Shown piece after piece: positions 27,619 through 37,219 of a stretch of 64,000 bases of DNA. The stretch comes from an uncultured Candidatus Poseidoniales archaeon (GTDB lineage: Archaea; Thermoplasmatota; Poseidoniia; Poseidoniales; Poseidoniaceae), in NCBI GenBank assembly GCA_902605365.1, contig CACLCM010000002.1, positions 1 to 64,000 on the forward strand, given 5' to 3'. The notes below the pieces were generated by a model. That model was not told where the DNA came from and searched no databases. It was given only the letters and a program-made list of their open reading frames with translations. The number at the start of each line of letters is the position of its first letter. Positions within the stretch are counted from its first letter, which is position 1. Position numbers and translations under genes: made by a program.

Positions 27619-29139
27619 ATGGATGTGCCATCTAATCGCAAAATTGTATTATTATTCCTTTCAGGACTTTTGATATCAATTTTTGAACCAATATACCTAC
27701 TGATTACAGGAAGTAGTATAGCGGGAGCATTGTGGCCTATGGCTTTGAGTGCCTTAGATTGGACGTTTTTTCTTAGAGAATGGCGTAGTGAATTATTTGG
27801 AGTAATTCTGATTTTGACTGCGATTATTCTCACTAAATGTAATGATAGAAGTAATTTGGAAAAAGCGATTGCGACTGTATTGTTAGGTATAGTAACAGGA
27901 TATTTGGTTGTGTTCCTCCTACTAGATATTGCATACTTACGAGGAGGATTTATCCTATTGCCAACCGTTTATGGATTCATAATCCTATATTGTGCATTGA
28001 TTATTGGAGGTCTTCCTAATAATCCATTCAATAAAGAAAATAAAAAATTGAATCGGATTTTACACATCGGGTTTGTACTAATCTCTGTATGGCTAATTGG
28101 ACCGGGTATTTCTGCCATGGCAGGACTTTCACCTTCCCCACCAGAGTTAGAGATAGAGGACGGACAATATTCGGTAAAAACTACAGTTTACGAATATCCA
28201 ATGCCAAAAGAAGTAGCAGATATTCAGGGCGATTATGAAGAAGATGTTACTTTCTCAGTCTACCTGTCAATTCCAGAAGGTGTCGAAAAAGACATACCTT
28301 TAGCAATCCTTCTTCACGGCTTTGCGTATCCTTTCTTTGATAGTTATGAAGATTGGATTAACGAACTTTCTTCTAGAGGCATGGCTGTTGTTTTCGTACA
28401 GTACCCTTCAGACGTGATGCCGCCAGGACATGACACCTACGAACTCCATGAAGAAGCAGGGATGTCAAATCACCCGTATCATCTTCCCCGAGCTGTTGCG
28501 ATTTACGCTGCATTAGAATTCATGACAACAATAATGCCATCCAATGTGAATAACGACCATCTCATGATTGCAGGGCATAGTTTGGGCGCAGGATATGCCT
28601 TACTAGCACTGGACTGGGCTTTAGAAAATGGTTGGGCCAGCCAGTCTTTGTTCATCGATTTAGAAACGCCTTATGCAAGACCTGTACAGGATCATTTGCA
28701 GATTAATACATCAGGAATTCCTGATAATTTCTTAGCCCATGTAGCAATAGGCGAAGATGACATGAGTGTCGATGACTGTTTTGGAGTACATCATCATACT
28801 CTTTTAGGAAATAATTCAATGTTCATCGAAGTGCCTAGCGACAGATATGGATTCCCTAGATTAGTGGCTAGCCATTACTTACCGGCAAGCGAAACTCACG
28901 ATACTTTAGCAGATTGGGGATTCTATCGAAGAGTTGCATCACAGGCTGATTGGTTGGTCGCTAGAATGGATGGTGACTCTGAAAACGAAAATGTGGCTTA
29001 TGCTAAACTGATTGATTCACCAGAGTTACGCTATATGGGTGAATGGTCAGATGGAAGAGCTGTTGAAGAGTTAAGGGTATGGAGTGACCCACTTAACAGT
29101 TCAAAATTCAAGCACTGTAATACTTGGACTGGGCCTTAA
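27619..29139 (+). CDS. Membrane-anchored alpha/beta-hydrolase
   Basis: The N-terminal 170 residues hold five or so transmembrane helices. The C-terminal domain is an alpha/beta hydrolase with the oxyanion segment L-L-H-G-F and the nucleophile elbow G-H-S-L-G-A-G (Ser about 321). A later His lies in A-S-H-Y-L-P or E-T-H-D-T. The expected activity is esterase or lipase on an extracellular or membrane substrate. ATG 27619, 8 nt after GGTGG, is preferred to GTG 27607. It lies 16 nt after the synthase gene, so co-transcription is likely. Confidence 0.8.
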   Translation: MDVPSNRKIVLLFLSGLLISIFEPIYLLITGSSIAGALWPMALSALDWTFFLREWRSELFGVILILTAIILTKCNDRSNLEKAIATVLLGIVTGYLVVFLLLDIAYLRGGFILLPTVYGFIILYCALIIGGLPNNPFNKENKKLNRILHIGFVLISVWLIGPGISAMAGLSPSPPELEIEDGQYSVKTTVYEYPMPKEVADIQGDYEEDVTFSVYLSIPEGVEKDIPLAILLHGFAYPFFDSYEDWINELSSRGMAVVFVQYPSDVMPPGHDTYELHEEAGMSNHPYHLPRAVAIYAALEFMTTIMPSNVNNDHLMIAGHSLGAGYALLALDWALENGWASQSLFIDLETPYARPVQDHLQINTSGIPDNFLAHVAIGEDDMSVDDCFGVHHHTLLGNNSMFIEVPSDRYGFPRLVASHYLPASETHDTLADWGFYRRVASQADWLVARMDGDSENENVAYAKLIDSPELRYMGEWSDGRAVEELRVWSDPLNSSKFKHCNTWTGP

Positions 29140-29142
29140 TAC

Positions 29143-30315
29143 TCAATTTCGAGTAAATGCCTGAATACCGGTGATATACCTTCCAATAATCAAATTGTGA
29201 ATGTCGTGAGTTCCCTCATAGGTCTTCACCGATTCAAGGTTAGCCATGTGCCTCATTACAGGGTATTCGTCTAGGATTCCATTTGCGCCGTGAATGTCTC
29301 TTGCAACACGAGCGATTTCTAGAGCGATGTCTACATTGTTCATTTTAGCCAGACTGATTTGTTCATTGAACCAAGTTCCTTCATCCTTCTTTCGACCTAG
29401 ATGGTAAGCCAGAAGTTGTCCCTTTGTAATCTCACGTAACATCCAAGCCAACTTGTTTTGAATAAGTTGGAAAGAAGCGATTGGTACACCGAATTGGATT
29501 CTCGATAGAGAGTATGTCTTGGCCGAATGGAAACAGGCCATAGCAGACCCCAGGGCGCCCCATGAAATACCGAATCTAGCGTTGTTCAAGCACGAGAATG
29601 GCCCTTTCAATCCCTTTACGTCAGGTAACATGCGGTCTTTTGGAATCTTACAGTCTTGGAATACTAATTCACTGGTAACACTCGCCTTCAATGAGTGCTT
29701 ACCTTTCATTTCAGGGGCGCTAAAACCTTCATCATCTTTCTCGACAATAAATCCACGGATTACTCCGTCGAGTTTTGCCCAAACAACTGCTACATCAGCA
29801 ATAGTACCATTTGTGATCCACATTTTTGCACCGTTCAAAAGATAGTGGTCGCCCATATCTTCAGCTTTAGTAATCATATCTCCTGGGTTTGAACCATAAT
29901 CTGGCTCGGTTAATCCGAAACATCCAACCCATTCACCAGATGCCAACTTTGGCAGGTAGTACTCTTTTTGCTCTTCAGTACCGAAGTCCCAAATTGGATA
30001 CATAGCAAGAGAGCCTTGAACGCTAGCAAATGAGCGTAGACCTGAATCTCCTCTCTCTAATTCTTGACAAATTAAACCGTAAGCGACGTATGAAAGTCCA
30101 GGGCAGCCATAGCCCTTTAGAGGCGCACCTAGAACTCCCATTTCTCCTAAAGCAACTCTCCATTCATCTGGGAAAATTCCTTCTTCGCAAGCATGTTCGA
30201 TTTTAGGAAGTACTTCTTCATCTACCCATTCTCTAACCATATCCCGAATCATTACTTCTTCTTCGGTCAAAAGTGATTCAATATCGAAAAAATCTAGACC
30301 CTCAAATGGCTCCAT
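29143..30315 (-). CDS. gcdH: Acyl-CoA dehydrogenase, glutaryl-CoA dehydrogenase type
   Basis: The 390-residue flavoenzyme matches the GCDH subgroup: R-S-F-A-S-V-Q-G-S-L-A-M-Y-P-I near residue 95, G-C-F-G-L-T-E-P-D-Y-G-S-N-P-G, and the catalytic Glu in Y-E-G-T-H-D-I-H. It would oxidatively decarboxylate glutaryl-CoA to crotonyl-CoA in lysine/tryptophan breakdown, passing electrons to ETF, whose subunits are encoded about 3 kb away. It converges on the hydrolase gene with only 3 nt between stops. Confidence 0.92.
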   Translation of the reverse strand: MEPFEGLDFFDIESLLTEEEVMIRDMVREWVDEEVLPKIEHACEEGIFPDEWRVALGEMGVLGAPLKGYGCPGLSYVAYGLICQELERGDSGLRSFASVQGSLAMYPIWDFGTEEQKEYYLPKLASGEWVGCFGLTEPDYGSNPGDMITKAEDMGDHYLLNGAKMWITNGTIADVAVVWAKLDGVIRGFIVEKDDEGFSAPEMKGKHSLKASVTSELVFQDCKIPKDRMLPDVKGLKGPFSCLNNARFGISWGALGSAMACFHSAKTYSLSRIQFGVPIASFQLIQNKLAWMLREITKGQLLAYHLGRKKDEGTWFNEQISLAKMNNVDIALEIARVARDIHGANGILDEYPVMRHMANLESVKTYEGTHDIHNLIIGRYITGIQAFTRN

Positions 30316-30358
30316 GTTTGCAAGGCGGTAGGCTGAACTTCATGAAGGTTCGGTGTTC

Positions 30359-31528
30359 TTATGCACCTTTCTTGCTACGGCCAACTAACTTTGCATAGAG
30401 CCGTTGCAACCACGGGCTATTCCAATAAATCAATCCGATGAATACTCCGGGCACACATAATGCAACTAAAACTAGTAAGAACATGGGGATTTCACTAGTA
30501 TCTGATTCGCTTGCAGGCTCAAATGAAACTACCCTGCCTTCACTGGTAACAAGGAATCCGTTATTTTTGGAAGTCTCCCATGCCATAGCATAACTATCAC
30601 CACTGAGTAAAATGTCTTCTTCTGAAGCGTTGTTATTTGAGAACATCAAAAATGCCTCTTCGCTATATTGATTCCAGCGAACCATTCCAAGAGGGCCCAA
30701 AGCGATAATCGATGAGGAATCAGATGCTGGGTTATCCGCAATTGTGTCGCCATCCAGCTGACCAAGTCCTGTGATTTCACCCAATTCTGATTTTGAGGGA
30801 TCTAATACATCTATCTCTACAGGAGCTACTTTCTTACCGCTAGCAAAACCTGTACAAGAATTCATAGTGGCATCTTCACAACCCACTCCCACCCATGTAT
30901 GGAATCTCGAGTTGGTAAGCCAAGTTACTCTATCTTCTTGGTCGATCACTGCAATACCATCATTGAGAGTTGTTGCAACACAAATGTTGTCATTTTTCAT
31001 ACAGTCGATATCCGTAATCCTTGAAGATGCAGAATTATCAATCATTGTGAACGTATCTGCATAATATTTCCAAATCTCTCCGTTACTAGTTCCCAAGTAT
31101 GCTACGGAAGAGCCTGGAGTAAATTGAATAGACTCAAAATCAGTAGTGGTGATTGAGGATGAACCTTCTGCTTCACCTAATGCATGATTAGTAGAATTGT
31201 ATCTAAGTACAGTTCCAGAATCTCCGACTATCATTGCACTTTTCCCTGCAGGGTGCCAAGATGCTGCGTTGAGAGTATTTGTTGTTTCATTTTCAAGAAT
31301 GATGTCGCCTGCTTCATCACCAGCGTCTGTTGCTGAGATTACGTGTGCGAATCCATCGTGACCAAAAATAAGCACTGTAAGTCCACTCGGAGACACTACA
31401 CCACCATTGATTCCAATGTCAAAATTAGACAGACGCCTTTCCACAGTCAAGTCAACTGTAGGGTCTGGAGATGCACTAACCAATGGAGTTAGCATCAAAA
31501 GACACAGCAATACAGCAACTCTGCGCAT
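30359..31528 (-). CDS. Secreted beta-propeller-like protein with C-terminal membrane anchor
   Basis: The 389-residue protein has a signal peptide (about 1-19) and then a series of short beta-strand repeats typical of a WD40-like propeller (S-W-H-P-A-G-K-S-A-M-I-V-G-D-S-G-T-V). One transmembrane helix follows (about 345-367), with a basic tail. A few Cys in the propeller could form disulfides outside the cell. The ligand is unknown. Confidence 0.7.
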   Translation of the reverse strand: MRRVAVLLCLLMLTPLVSASPDPTVDLTVERRLSNFDIGINGGVVSPSGLTVLIFGHDGFAHVISATDAGDEAGDIILENETTNTLNAASWHPAGKSAMIVGDSGTVLRYNSTNHALGEAEGSSSITTTDFESIQFTPGSSVAYLGTSNGEIWKYYADTFTMIDNSASSRITDIDCMKNDNICVATTLNDGIAVIDQEDRVTWLTNSRFHTWVGVGCEDATMNSCTGFASGKKVAPVEIDVLDPSKSELGEITGLGQLDGDTIADNPASDSSSIIALGPLGMVRWNQYSEEAFLMFSNNNASEEDILLSGDSYAMAWETSKNNGFLVTSEGRVVSFEPASESDTSEIPMFLLVLVALCVPGVFIGLIYWNSPWLQRLYAKLVGRSKKGA

Positions 31529-31619
31529 ACCACGGCGAGCGAGTATCTACCAAAAAGCCCCCGCCTTGAGCACCCTCATCGAAGGTAGCCCTTATTTCCC
31601 TCATGCGACTGGCCAAGGC

Positions 31620-32144
31620 ATGGAGAGATTCGAAGTCAAGCGCGGATTAGTAAAAACAATGGGTGGTAATGCAGGTCTTGCTAAACTAGCAACTGAGCAT
31701 TTTAACGATGTTGAAGTAAATGCAGATGGTGTTTTTATCGCCTCTTTTGCTATACTGAAATCAGTCACTGCTGAATATACAGCAGACGGAAAATTACTAG
31801 TTGATGTCGAGCAGATGAAAGGGCAAGACCTTTCTGATTTCCTTTCCGCTGATGGCGGCAGGGAACAAGCTATGGAATCTCGTTCTAGATGGTCCAACTT
31901 CCTCGATAAAGCTACAGGCTACTCTTCAAAGCAACGTGGAGATAAAGCGAAAGAGCAAGCAAAGAAATTCTCAAAGGCTAAGTCAGCAATTAAGATGGCT
32001 CACAAAACTATGGAAATGAGTGACTCTCTAAGTCAGGAAACCATTGACAATGCAAATGCAATGATTGCCGAACTTGAGAAAATGATCGAAGAAGGAAACG
32101 CTCCTTCTGAAGGCAAAGTAAAGAAACTGAACGATCTTCTTTGA
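31620..32144 (+). CDS. Hypothetical basic coiled-coil protein upstream of tyrS
   Basis: From ATG 31620 the protein has 174 residues. A small alpha/beta N-terminal part (V-F-I-A-S-F-A-I-L ... L-L-V-D-V-E-Q-M) precedes a Lys-rich helical half (S-K-Q-R-G-D-K-A-K-E-Q-A-K-K). The frame runs further upstream to 31407, but that part lies antisense to the propeller gene's signal-peptide region. No family is recognised. Its stop overlaps the leader of tyrS, implying an operon. Confidence 0.7.
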   Translation: MERFEVKRGLVKTMGGNAGLAKLATEHFNDVEVNADGVFIASFAILKSVTAEYTADGKLLVDVEQMKGQDLSDFLSADGGREQAMESRSRWSNFLDKATGYSSKQRGDKAKEQAKKFSKAKSAIKMAHKTMEMSDSLSQETIDNANAMIAELEKMIEEGNAPSEGKVKKLNDLL

Positions 32145-32158
32145 TTGAGGTGTGGAAA

Positions 32159-33283
32159 ATGGATGAACTCATCAAGCGATGCCCAAGGGTTGCTGAACTC
32201 GATGAGAAGTCTCTTTCAAGACTCAAATTGATGATTGATGATGTTGATGAATCTGTTGGAGTTGACCATCTAGTCAACTGCTTGGCAGATGGTACATCTG
32301 CAGGAGGCGACGGCGTAATTCGTTGCTATGTAGGATTCGAGCCATCTGGCAAGGCTCACATTGGATGGAAGGTACTTTCTTTACAGTTGAAAAGAATGCT
32401 AGAGGCTGAAACCAACGTCTTGATTTTCTTGGCTGATTGGCATGCCTGGGTCAATGACAAATTCAATGGCGAAATGGATGACATTCAGACCACTGCGAAG
32501 TATATGGAAGAGACATTCAGAGCATTATTAGGAAACCCATCCGAAGGAGATGGTCCTGGCCAATTACGATTTGTATACGCATCAAGTATTATGGATTCTG
32601 GAGATTACTGGGCTAGAGTCCTTAGATGTTCAAAGAATATGAGTCTGGCTAGAGTTCGCAGAACATTCTCCATCATGGGTCGAAGTGAAGACTCATCCGA
32701 CGGTGACCTTTCAAGATTCTATTACCCCGCATTACAGGCAGCAGATATTTTTGAGATGAATATCGATGTAGCGATTGGTGGAATGGACCAACGTAAAGCC
32801 CACATGTACATGCGTGATGTTGCGGATAGATGGGGTTGGTACAAGGCAACTTGCTTACACACTCCAATTATCTCAGGACTGAAATCTTCCGGAGCTAGGA
32901 TGGAATCTTTTGACCATAAGATGAGTAAGTCAGACCCTAACGGCGCAATTCTTCTTCATGATGATGAAAAGAAATTAGCGAAGAAGATGAGAAAGGCTTA
33001 CTTGGACCCTGAACAACCTGATTCACCAGTTTATGAATTGATTGAACACATTATTTTACCCGAGTTTGGAGAGGTAATTGTGACCCCGAAACCTGAATTC
33101 GGTAATCCTTCTACATGGACTGACCTTGAATCTTTCAAGGCAGCAGTTGCTGATGGAACTTTACATCCATTCGATGCAAAAATGGGAGTTGCAGCGGGTA
33201 TTTCCCGCGGACTAACTCCTGTTTCAGATTATTTTGAAAGTAATCCAAAAACTCTGGAACTGGTCACCAAACTCACAACTTGA
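32159..33283 (+). CDS. tyrS: Tyrosyl-tRNA synthetase (archaeal/eukaryotic type)
   Basis: The class I synthetase has about 374 residues. It shows the HIGH equivalent in G-F-E-P-S-G-K-A-H-I-G, the tyrosine pocket Y-P-A-L-Q-A-A-D-I-F, the archaeal G-G-M-D-Q-R-K-A-H-M signature and the KMSKS loop K-M-S-K-S-D-P. D-Q-R-K separates it from TrpRS. ATG 32159 follows GAGGTG at good spacing; a TTG at 32141 is less likely. Confidence 0.93.
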   Translation: MDELIKRCPRVAELDEKSLSRLKLMIDDVDESVGVDHLVNCLADGTSAGGDGVIRCYVGFEPSGKAHIGWKVLSLQLKRMLEAETNVLIFLADWHAWVNDKFNGEMDDIQTTAKYMEETFRALLGNPSEGDGPGQLRFVYASSIMDSGDYWARVLRCSKNMSLARVRRTFSIMGRSEDSSDGDLSRFYYPALQAADIFEMNIDVAIGGMDQRKAHMYMRDVADRWGWYKATCLHTPIISGLKSSGARMESFDHKMSKSDPNGAILLHDDEKKLAKKMRKAYLDPEQPDSPVYELIEHIILPEFGEVIVTPKPEFGNPSTWTDLESFKAAVADGTLHPFDAKMGVAAGISRGLTPVSDYFESNPKTLELVTKLTT

Positions 33284-33347
33284 ATAGACAATGTTCATGA
33301 ACGGGATTTCCTTGGCACAACCAATTCCAAAGGGATAGGTGAAAAAT

Positions 33348-34091
33348 GTGCCAAATATCGTAGTCTTAGTAAAGCGTGTACCGGACACCAATGCAAGAAT
33401 TGTAGTGAGTGGAGACAGAGTAGATTTGTCCGCCGTCAAGTGGGTTATTAGCCCGTATGACGAGTTTGCAATCGAGAACGCTCTTCAGCACAAGGAAGCC
33501 GCAGGCGGAAGCGTCACAGCACTAACCCTTGGGCCAGCCGGTGCAGACAAAGTTCTGAAGGATGCTAAGGCTATTGGTGTAGATGAAATTGTTAGAGTAT
33601 GGAATGATTCATGGTCTGAAATGGATTCTAATGGAATTCAATCTGCTTTAGCCCAAGCAATTACTGATTTAGGTGCTGAAGTCGTTTATTGTGGAAAGAA
33701 CGCAGCAGATACTGGCGCAGGATCTACCGGCCCTGGTATCGCAGAGCGCCTAGGATGGGCAAGTGTTTCAAACGTCACCGATGTTACATTCGAGGGAGGG
33801 TTAACAGTTACTACTCCTGTTGAAAATGGATCTGCAAGGGTTTCAGTATCTGGTAATGCAGTAGTATCCTGTGACAAAGGCAATATCAAAGTAAGAAAGC
33901 CAAATGTCAAAGGAATCATGATGGCAAAGCGTGCTCAAGTCAGTGTCGTTAGTGCTGATGCTCCTTCAGCAACAGTAACGATTGTATCACAAACTCCACC
34001 ACCAGCAAAGCCTGCTGGTAAGAAGTATGAAGGCGGTGCTTCGGCACAGGAAGTAGCCAGACTACTTCGTGATGAGGCAAACGTAATTTGA
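33348..34091 (+). CDS. etfB: Electron transfer flavoprotein beta subunit
   Basis: About 247 residues, beginning P-N-I-V-V-L-V-K-R-V-P-D-T. It has the ETF-beta fold landmarks V-I-S-P-Y-D-E-F-A-I-E-N-A-L and C-G-K-N-A-A-D-T-G-A-G-S-T-G-P. GTG 33348 sits 6 nt after AGGTG; the GTG at 33339 lies inside that motif and is unlikely to be the start. With EtfA it accepts electrons from acyl-CoA dehydrogenases such as the glutaryl-CoA enzyme nearby. Confidence 0.93.
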   Translation: MPNIVVLVKRVPDTNARIVVSGDRVDLSAVKWVISPYDEFAIENALQHKEAAGGSVTALTLGPAGADKVLKDAKAIGVDEIVRVWNDSWSEMDSNGIQSALAQAITDLGAEVVYCGKNAADTGAGSTGPGIAERLGWASVSNVTDVTFEGGLTVTTPVENGSARVSVSGNAVVSCDKGNIKVRKPNVKGIMMAKRAQVSVVSADAPSATVTIVSQTPPPAKPAGKKYEGGASAQEVARLLRDEANVI

Positions 34092-34101
34092 GGTGAATGA
34101 A

Positions 34102-35028
34102 ATGTCAGAAAGCATAATTATCGCAGAAACCGGAAAAGGATCAGTATCAGCAGTTACAGCAGAATTGGTTAGTGCAGCAATTGCACTAGGAACTAGCCCT
34201 ACAGTCGTCGTACCTTGTACAGATGCTTCTATGGCAGACAATGCAGGATATGATGGAGTATCACGCACAATCGCAGTAAAGGGCGCTTGTTTCGAAAATT
34301 ACGATGCCGCATCTTGGGCATCAGCTATCGATGCAGCAGCACCATCTGGAATCATCATTGCCGCTGCTACCCCGCAATCAAAAGACATTGCAGCAAGAAT
34401 TGCAGCAAAGCGTAACCTTTCAGTTGTGCAAGATGTCGTTTCAATCGATGGAATGAATCTCACTAGCCCAATCTATTCAGGCAAAGCAATGCAAACAGTC
34501 GCTATTTCTGGAGACTCTGTAATCTCAGTACGTGCTAATGTATTCCCAGCAGCCTCATCGGCTGCTGCTAATGTTTCAGTTGTTGACCAATCTGGAGATG
34601 TATCTACTGCAGTTCAAGAGATTATGGCTCGTGCTTCAGCAAGACTTGATGTTTCAGAAGCAAACATCATTGTGTCAGGTGGAAGAGGAATGGGCAGTCC
34701 AGAAAACTTCTCTCATCTCGAGAAACTCGCAGATGTAATCGGAGCCGCAGTTGGTGCATCACGAGCTGCTGTTGACACATGGGATGACATTCCTCACTCC
34801 ATGCAAGTTGGTCAAACTGGAAAAACGGTCAATCCTAACCTATACATCGCTGTTGGAATATCAGGGGCGATTCAGCACTTGGCGGGAATGCGCTCATCAA
34901 AATACATCGTTGCAATAAACAAAGATGCAGATGCTCCTATTTTTGCACACGCAGATTATGGAATAGTTGCAACTTGGGAAGAGGCTTTACCTGTTCTTGA
35001 GTCTGAACTTTCCTCAATGATGTCTTGA
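34102..35028 (+). CDS. etfA: Electron transfer flavoprotein alpha subunit
   Basis: About 308 residues. The C-terminal FAD-binding domain is clear: S-G-G-R-G-M-G-S-P-E-N-F, G-Q-T-G-K-T-V-N-P-N-L-Y, V-G-I-S-G-A-I-Q-H-L-A-G-M and A-I-N-K-D-A-D-A-P-I-F. AGGTGA precedes ATG 34102; GTG 34093 is the alternative. It lies 10 nt after etfB in one transcription unit. Confidence 0.95.
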   Translation: MSESIIIAETGKGSVSAVTAELVSAAIALGTSPTVVVPCTDASMADNAGYDGVSRTIAVKGACFENYDAASWASAIDAAAPSGIIIAAATPQSKDIAARIAAKRNLSVVQDVVSIDGMNLTSPIYSGKAMQTVAISGDSVISVRANVFPAASSAAANVSVVDQSGDVSTAVQEIMARASARLDVSEANIIVSGGRGMGSPENFSHLEKLADVIGAAVGASRAAVDTWDDIPHSMQVGQTGKTVNPNLYIAVGISGAIQHLAGMRSSKYIVAINKDADAPIFAHADYGIVATWEEALPVLESELSSMMS

Positions 35029-35751
35029 TTAAAGCCAAGCACCACGACCACGGTGGTCGTCGCTTAGGAATGGATTGTACTTTTTCTCATCACCAATTGT
35101 AGTCATTGGTCCATGACCAGGATGAACAATTGTATCATCTGACAGTGGCCATAATCTTTCACGTATCATTCTGAGGAGTAGATCCATGTCACCTCCTGAG
35201 TGAGGCAGGTCTGTTCTTCCAATAGATCCCTGAAAGAGAGTGTCGCCTGCGAACAGGTGGTCTGGTCCATCTTCGACAAACAATTGCAAACAGCATCCGC
35301 CCAATGTGTGACCAGGGGTGTGAATTATTTCAAAATCCATATTTGCAAACCGATGAACATCACCATGATTCCATGTGTTTTCAGCGATAGCAGGTTCGGG
35401 AATATCGAATCCCCATCTTTTGGCTGACTGTTGAGCTAGAGTTTGCAAAAAGAAATCCGCTTCATGAAGCCACCACTCTAATTGGTAATGCTCTTTGAAA
35501 TATGGAATATGGCCACTATGGTCAAAATGTGCATGAGTGTTGATCAAAGCGACTACTTTTCGCTCGCCATCATATTCCCCTATCTGAGAATCTGGCTCGC
35601 CTATGCCTGAATCAATCCATTGAATAATACGTTGCGATTCTCCTCCTCCATCGATGATTACAGTTTCACCGTTATCGGTATTGGTGACTACGCTGCATCT
35701 CTGTTGTAATGCTGTAACAATAAAATGACTGATACAAGGAGAGTTGGTCAT
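35029..35751 (-). CDS. Metallo-beta-lactamase-fold hydrolase (glyoxalase II-like)
   Basis: About 240 residues with the metal ligands N-T-H-A-H-F-D-H-S-G-H, G-H-T-L-G-G, F-A-G-D-T-L-F and H-P-G-H-G-P. The pattern fits hydroxyacylglutathione-hydrolase-like thioesterases. In an archaeon a different thiol ester is the likely substrate (inference). The gene is last in the purF-thiI-propeller operon and overlaps the preceding stop; ATG 35751 is preferred over the TTG at 35760. Confidence 0.85.
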   Translation of the reverse strand: MTNSPCISHFIVTALQQRCSVVTNTDNGETVIIDGGGESQRIIQWIDSGIGEPDSQIGEYDGERKVVALINTHAHFDHSGHIPYFKEHYQLEWWLHEADFFLQTLAQQSAKRWGFDIPEPAIAENTWNHGDVHRFANMDFEIIHTPGHTLGGCCLQLFVEDGPDHLFAGDTLFQGSIGRTDLPHSGGDMDLLLRMIRERLWPLSDDTIVHPGHGPMTTIGDEKKYNPFLSDDHRGRGAWL

Positions 35752-35752
35752 G

Positions 35753-37219
35753 TCACTCAACCCTTACATCTATAGAATCTGAAGACCATCTGCCATCCTT
35801 GTCTTTAATTCTTAATTCCAGTCTGTGACTTCCACGATTTAAACGAACTCGAACTGTTGGACTATCTGCAATCTCTTTGCCGGTTTCATCAACCCAAGAC
35901 CAAGATTGTACTCTGTCTTGTGGGTCTCTAGTACCACTTCCATCTAAAGTTACAATCGCTGTACCATCATCTTGTGCAACCAGACTCTGATCTCCGCCAG
36001 CATCAGGTGAAGGAGCAATTATTTCCTCCGCATCTAATGATAAAGCAAACATCAGGTCATCTTCCTCTTCGACAACTTCTTTCTTGATTATTTCATCATT
36101 CAGTGCATCGAGTAAGCCTGATTGGTCTGCCACATTGGAAGTAGAGATACCTGCTAATTCTTCTATTGAAATTTCCTCACCATAAATCTCTTCTGCACTC
36201 ACTTCGATTACTGGAGCATCTCCCCAATCATCGATAGCCGTATCTTCTTCAGTCAAAACTACCGGTTCTGCATTCGAATCGATAATCACTACTGGTTCAG
36301 GGTCGGTGTAATCATTTTGGTCACTTCCAGAAACCATTACGACATCACCATCTGAGTTGGATGAAATATACTCCACCATTCCTTTTGTTTCAACAGCCCA
36401 CTGAGAGCCTTGTTTCGAAATTAAATGCAAATGGAACCATGAGCCAACAAGAGCATTATCGCCTCTATCTATCACTATTTGAGCAGGATGATGTAATTCA
36501 GCAACCAATTCCTCACCATACATTACTCCACCCATATCCAACCCCATCCATGGACCATCGATTGCTACTACCCTTTTGTTAACATCAAATCTCTTTTCCA
36601 AGACACCGTTATTCCAGTGTTCTATCTCAAGAGCTTCTTCTTCACCAGGGACTAGACCATGTCCCTCTCTGGCTACTATCAGCTTATTTTCATTCCAACC
36701 AATAGCAGTGATTCTTTCGCCAACATCGCCTCTCATTGGCCTCTCCCAGTCTCGTAAGCCCCCTAGTGAGTAGGTGTATACTTGACCAGACTCAGTAGCT
36801 ATGGCAACTTTGGGTCCCAACTTAGCAAACAAAACTGAAGATGCATCCAAAAGGGTGGTTTTACCTTTTGAGTCCAATAAGTGGGCTCTACCCATCCCAT
36901 CCATTGCGATGACATGGTTACCCAATCCTGTAATTGATTCAATTCCAGTAGAGTGTTCTTGGAAAAGGATTTCTTCGCCATCCCTGTAGGTGCGTAATCC
37001 ATCACCATCTCCGACAATAATGTCGCCATAAGGGAACTCGAAGATACTAGTGACTGAAGATAGTTTGAATTCGTCATCTCCGATGACTAAACGGCCATCT
37101 GCTTGACCAAAGGCGACCTTACTACCGCTAGAAACAGCGGTTACTCTAGCAGTGGATTGGAGTCTGCTGGTGACTGGAACAGTTAGCGCCATGAATCTGA
37201 CAGCAAAGCCATCATTCAT
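35753..37219 (-). CDS. Intracellular beta-propeller protein with C-terminal PKD-like domain
   Basis: About 488 residues without a signal peptide. The first 320 residues are strand-rich repeats like WD40/PQQ propellers (V-A-F-G-Q-A-D-G-R-L-V-I-G-D-D). An acidic linker follows, then a PKD-like domain (S-P-D-A-G-G-D-Q-S-L, L-D-G-S-G-T-R-D-P-Q-D-R-V, W-S-W-V-D). The start overlaps the thiI stop as ATGA, so translation is coupled. A protein-binding platform is likely; the partner is unknown. Confidence 0.7.
   Translation of the reverse strand: MNDGFAVRFMALTVPVTSRLQSTARVTAVSSGSKVAFGQADGRLVIGDDEFKLSSVTSIFEFPYGDIIVGDGDGLRTYRDGEEILFQEHSTGIESITGLGNHVIAMDGMGRAHLLDSKGKTTLLDASSVLFAKLGPKVAIATESGQVYTYSLGGLRDWERPMRGDVGERITAIGWNENKLIVAREGHGLVPGEEEALEIEHWNNGVLEKRFDVNKRVVAIDGPWMGLDMGGVMYGEELVAELHHPAQIVIDRGDNALVGSWFHLHLISKQGSQWAVETKGMVEYISSNSDGDVVMVSGSDQNDYTDPEPVVIIDSNAEPVVLTEEDTAIDDWGDAPVIEVSAEEIYGEEISIEELAGISTSNVADQSGLLDALNDEIIKKEVVEEEDDLMFALSLDAEEIIAPSPDAGGDQSLVAQDDGTAIVTLDGSGTRDPQDRVQSWSWVDETGKEIADSPTVRVRLNRGSHRLELRIKDKDGRWSSDSIDVRVE

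Noticed and set aside
31407..31619. N-terminal extension of the gene upstream of tyrS
   Set aside because: It is antisense to the signal-peptide region of the propeller gene and has no ribosome-binding site; ATG 31620 is adequate.
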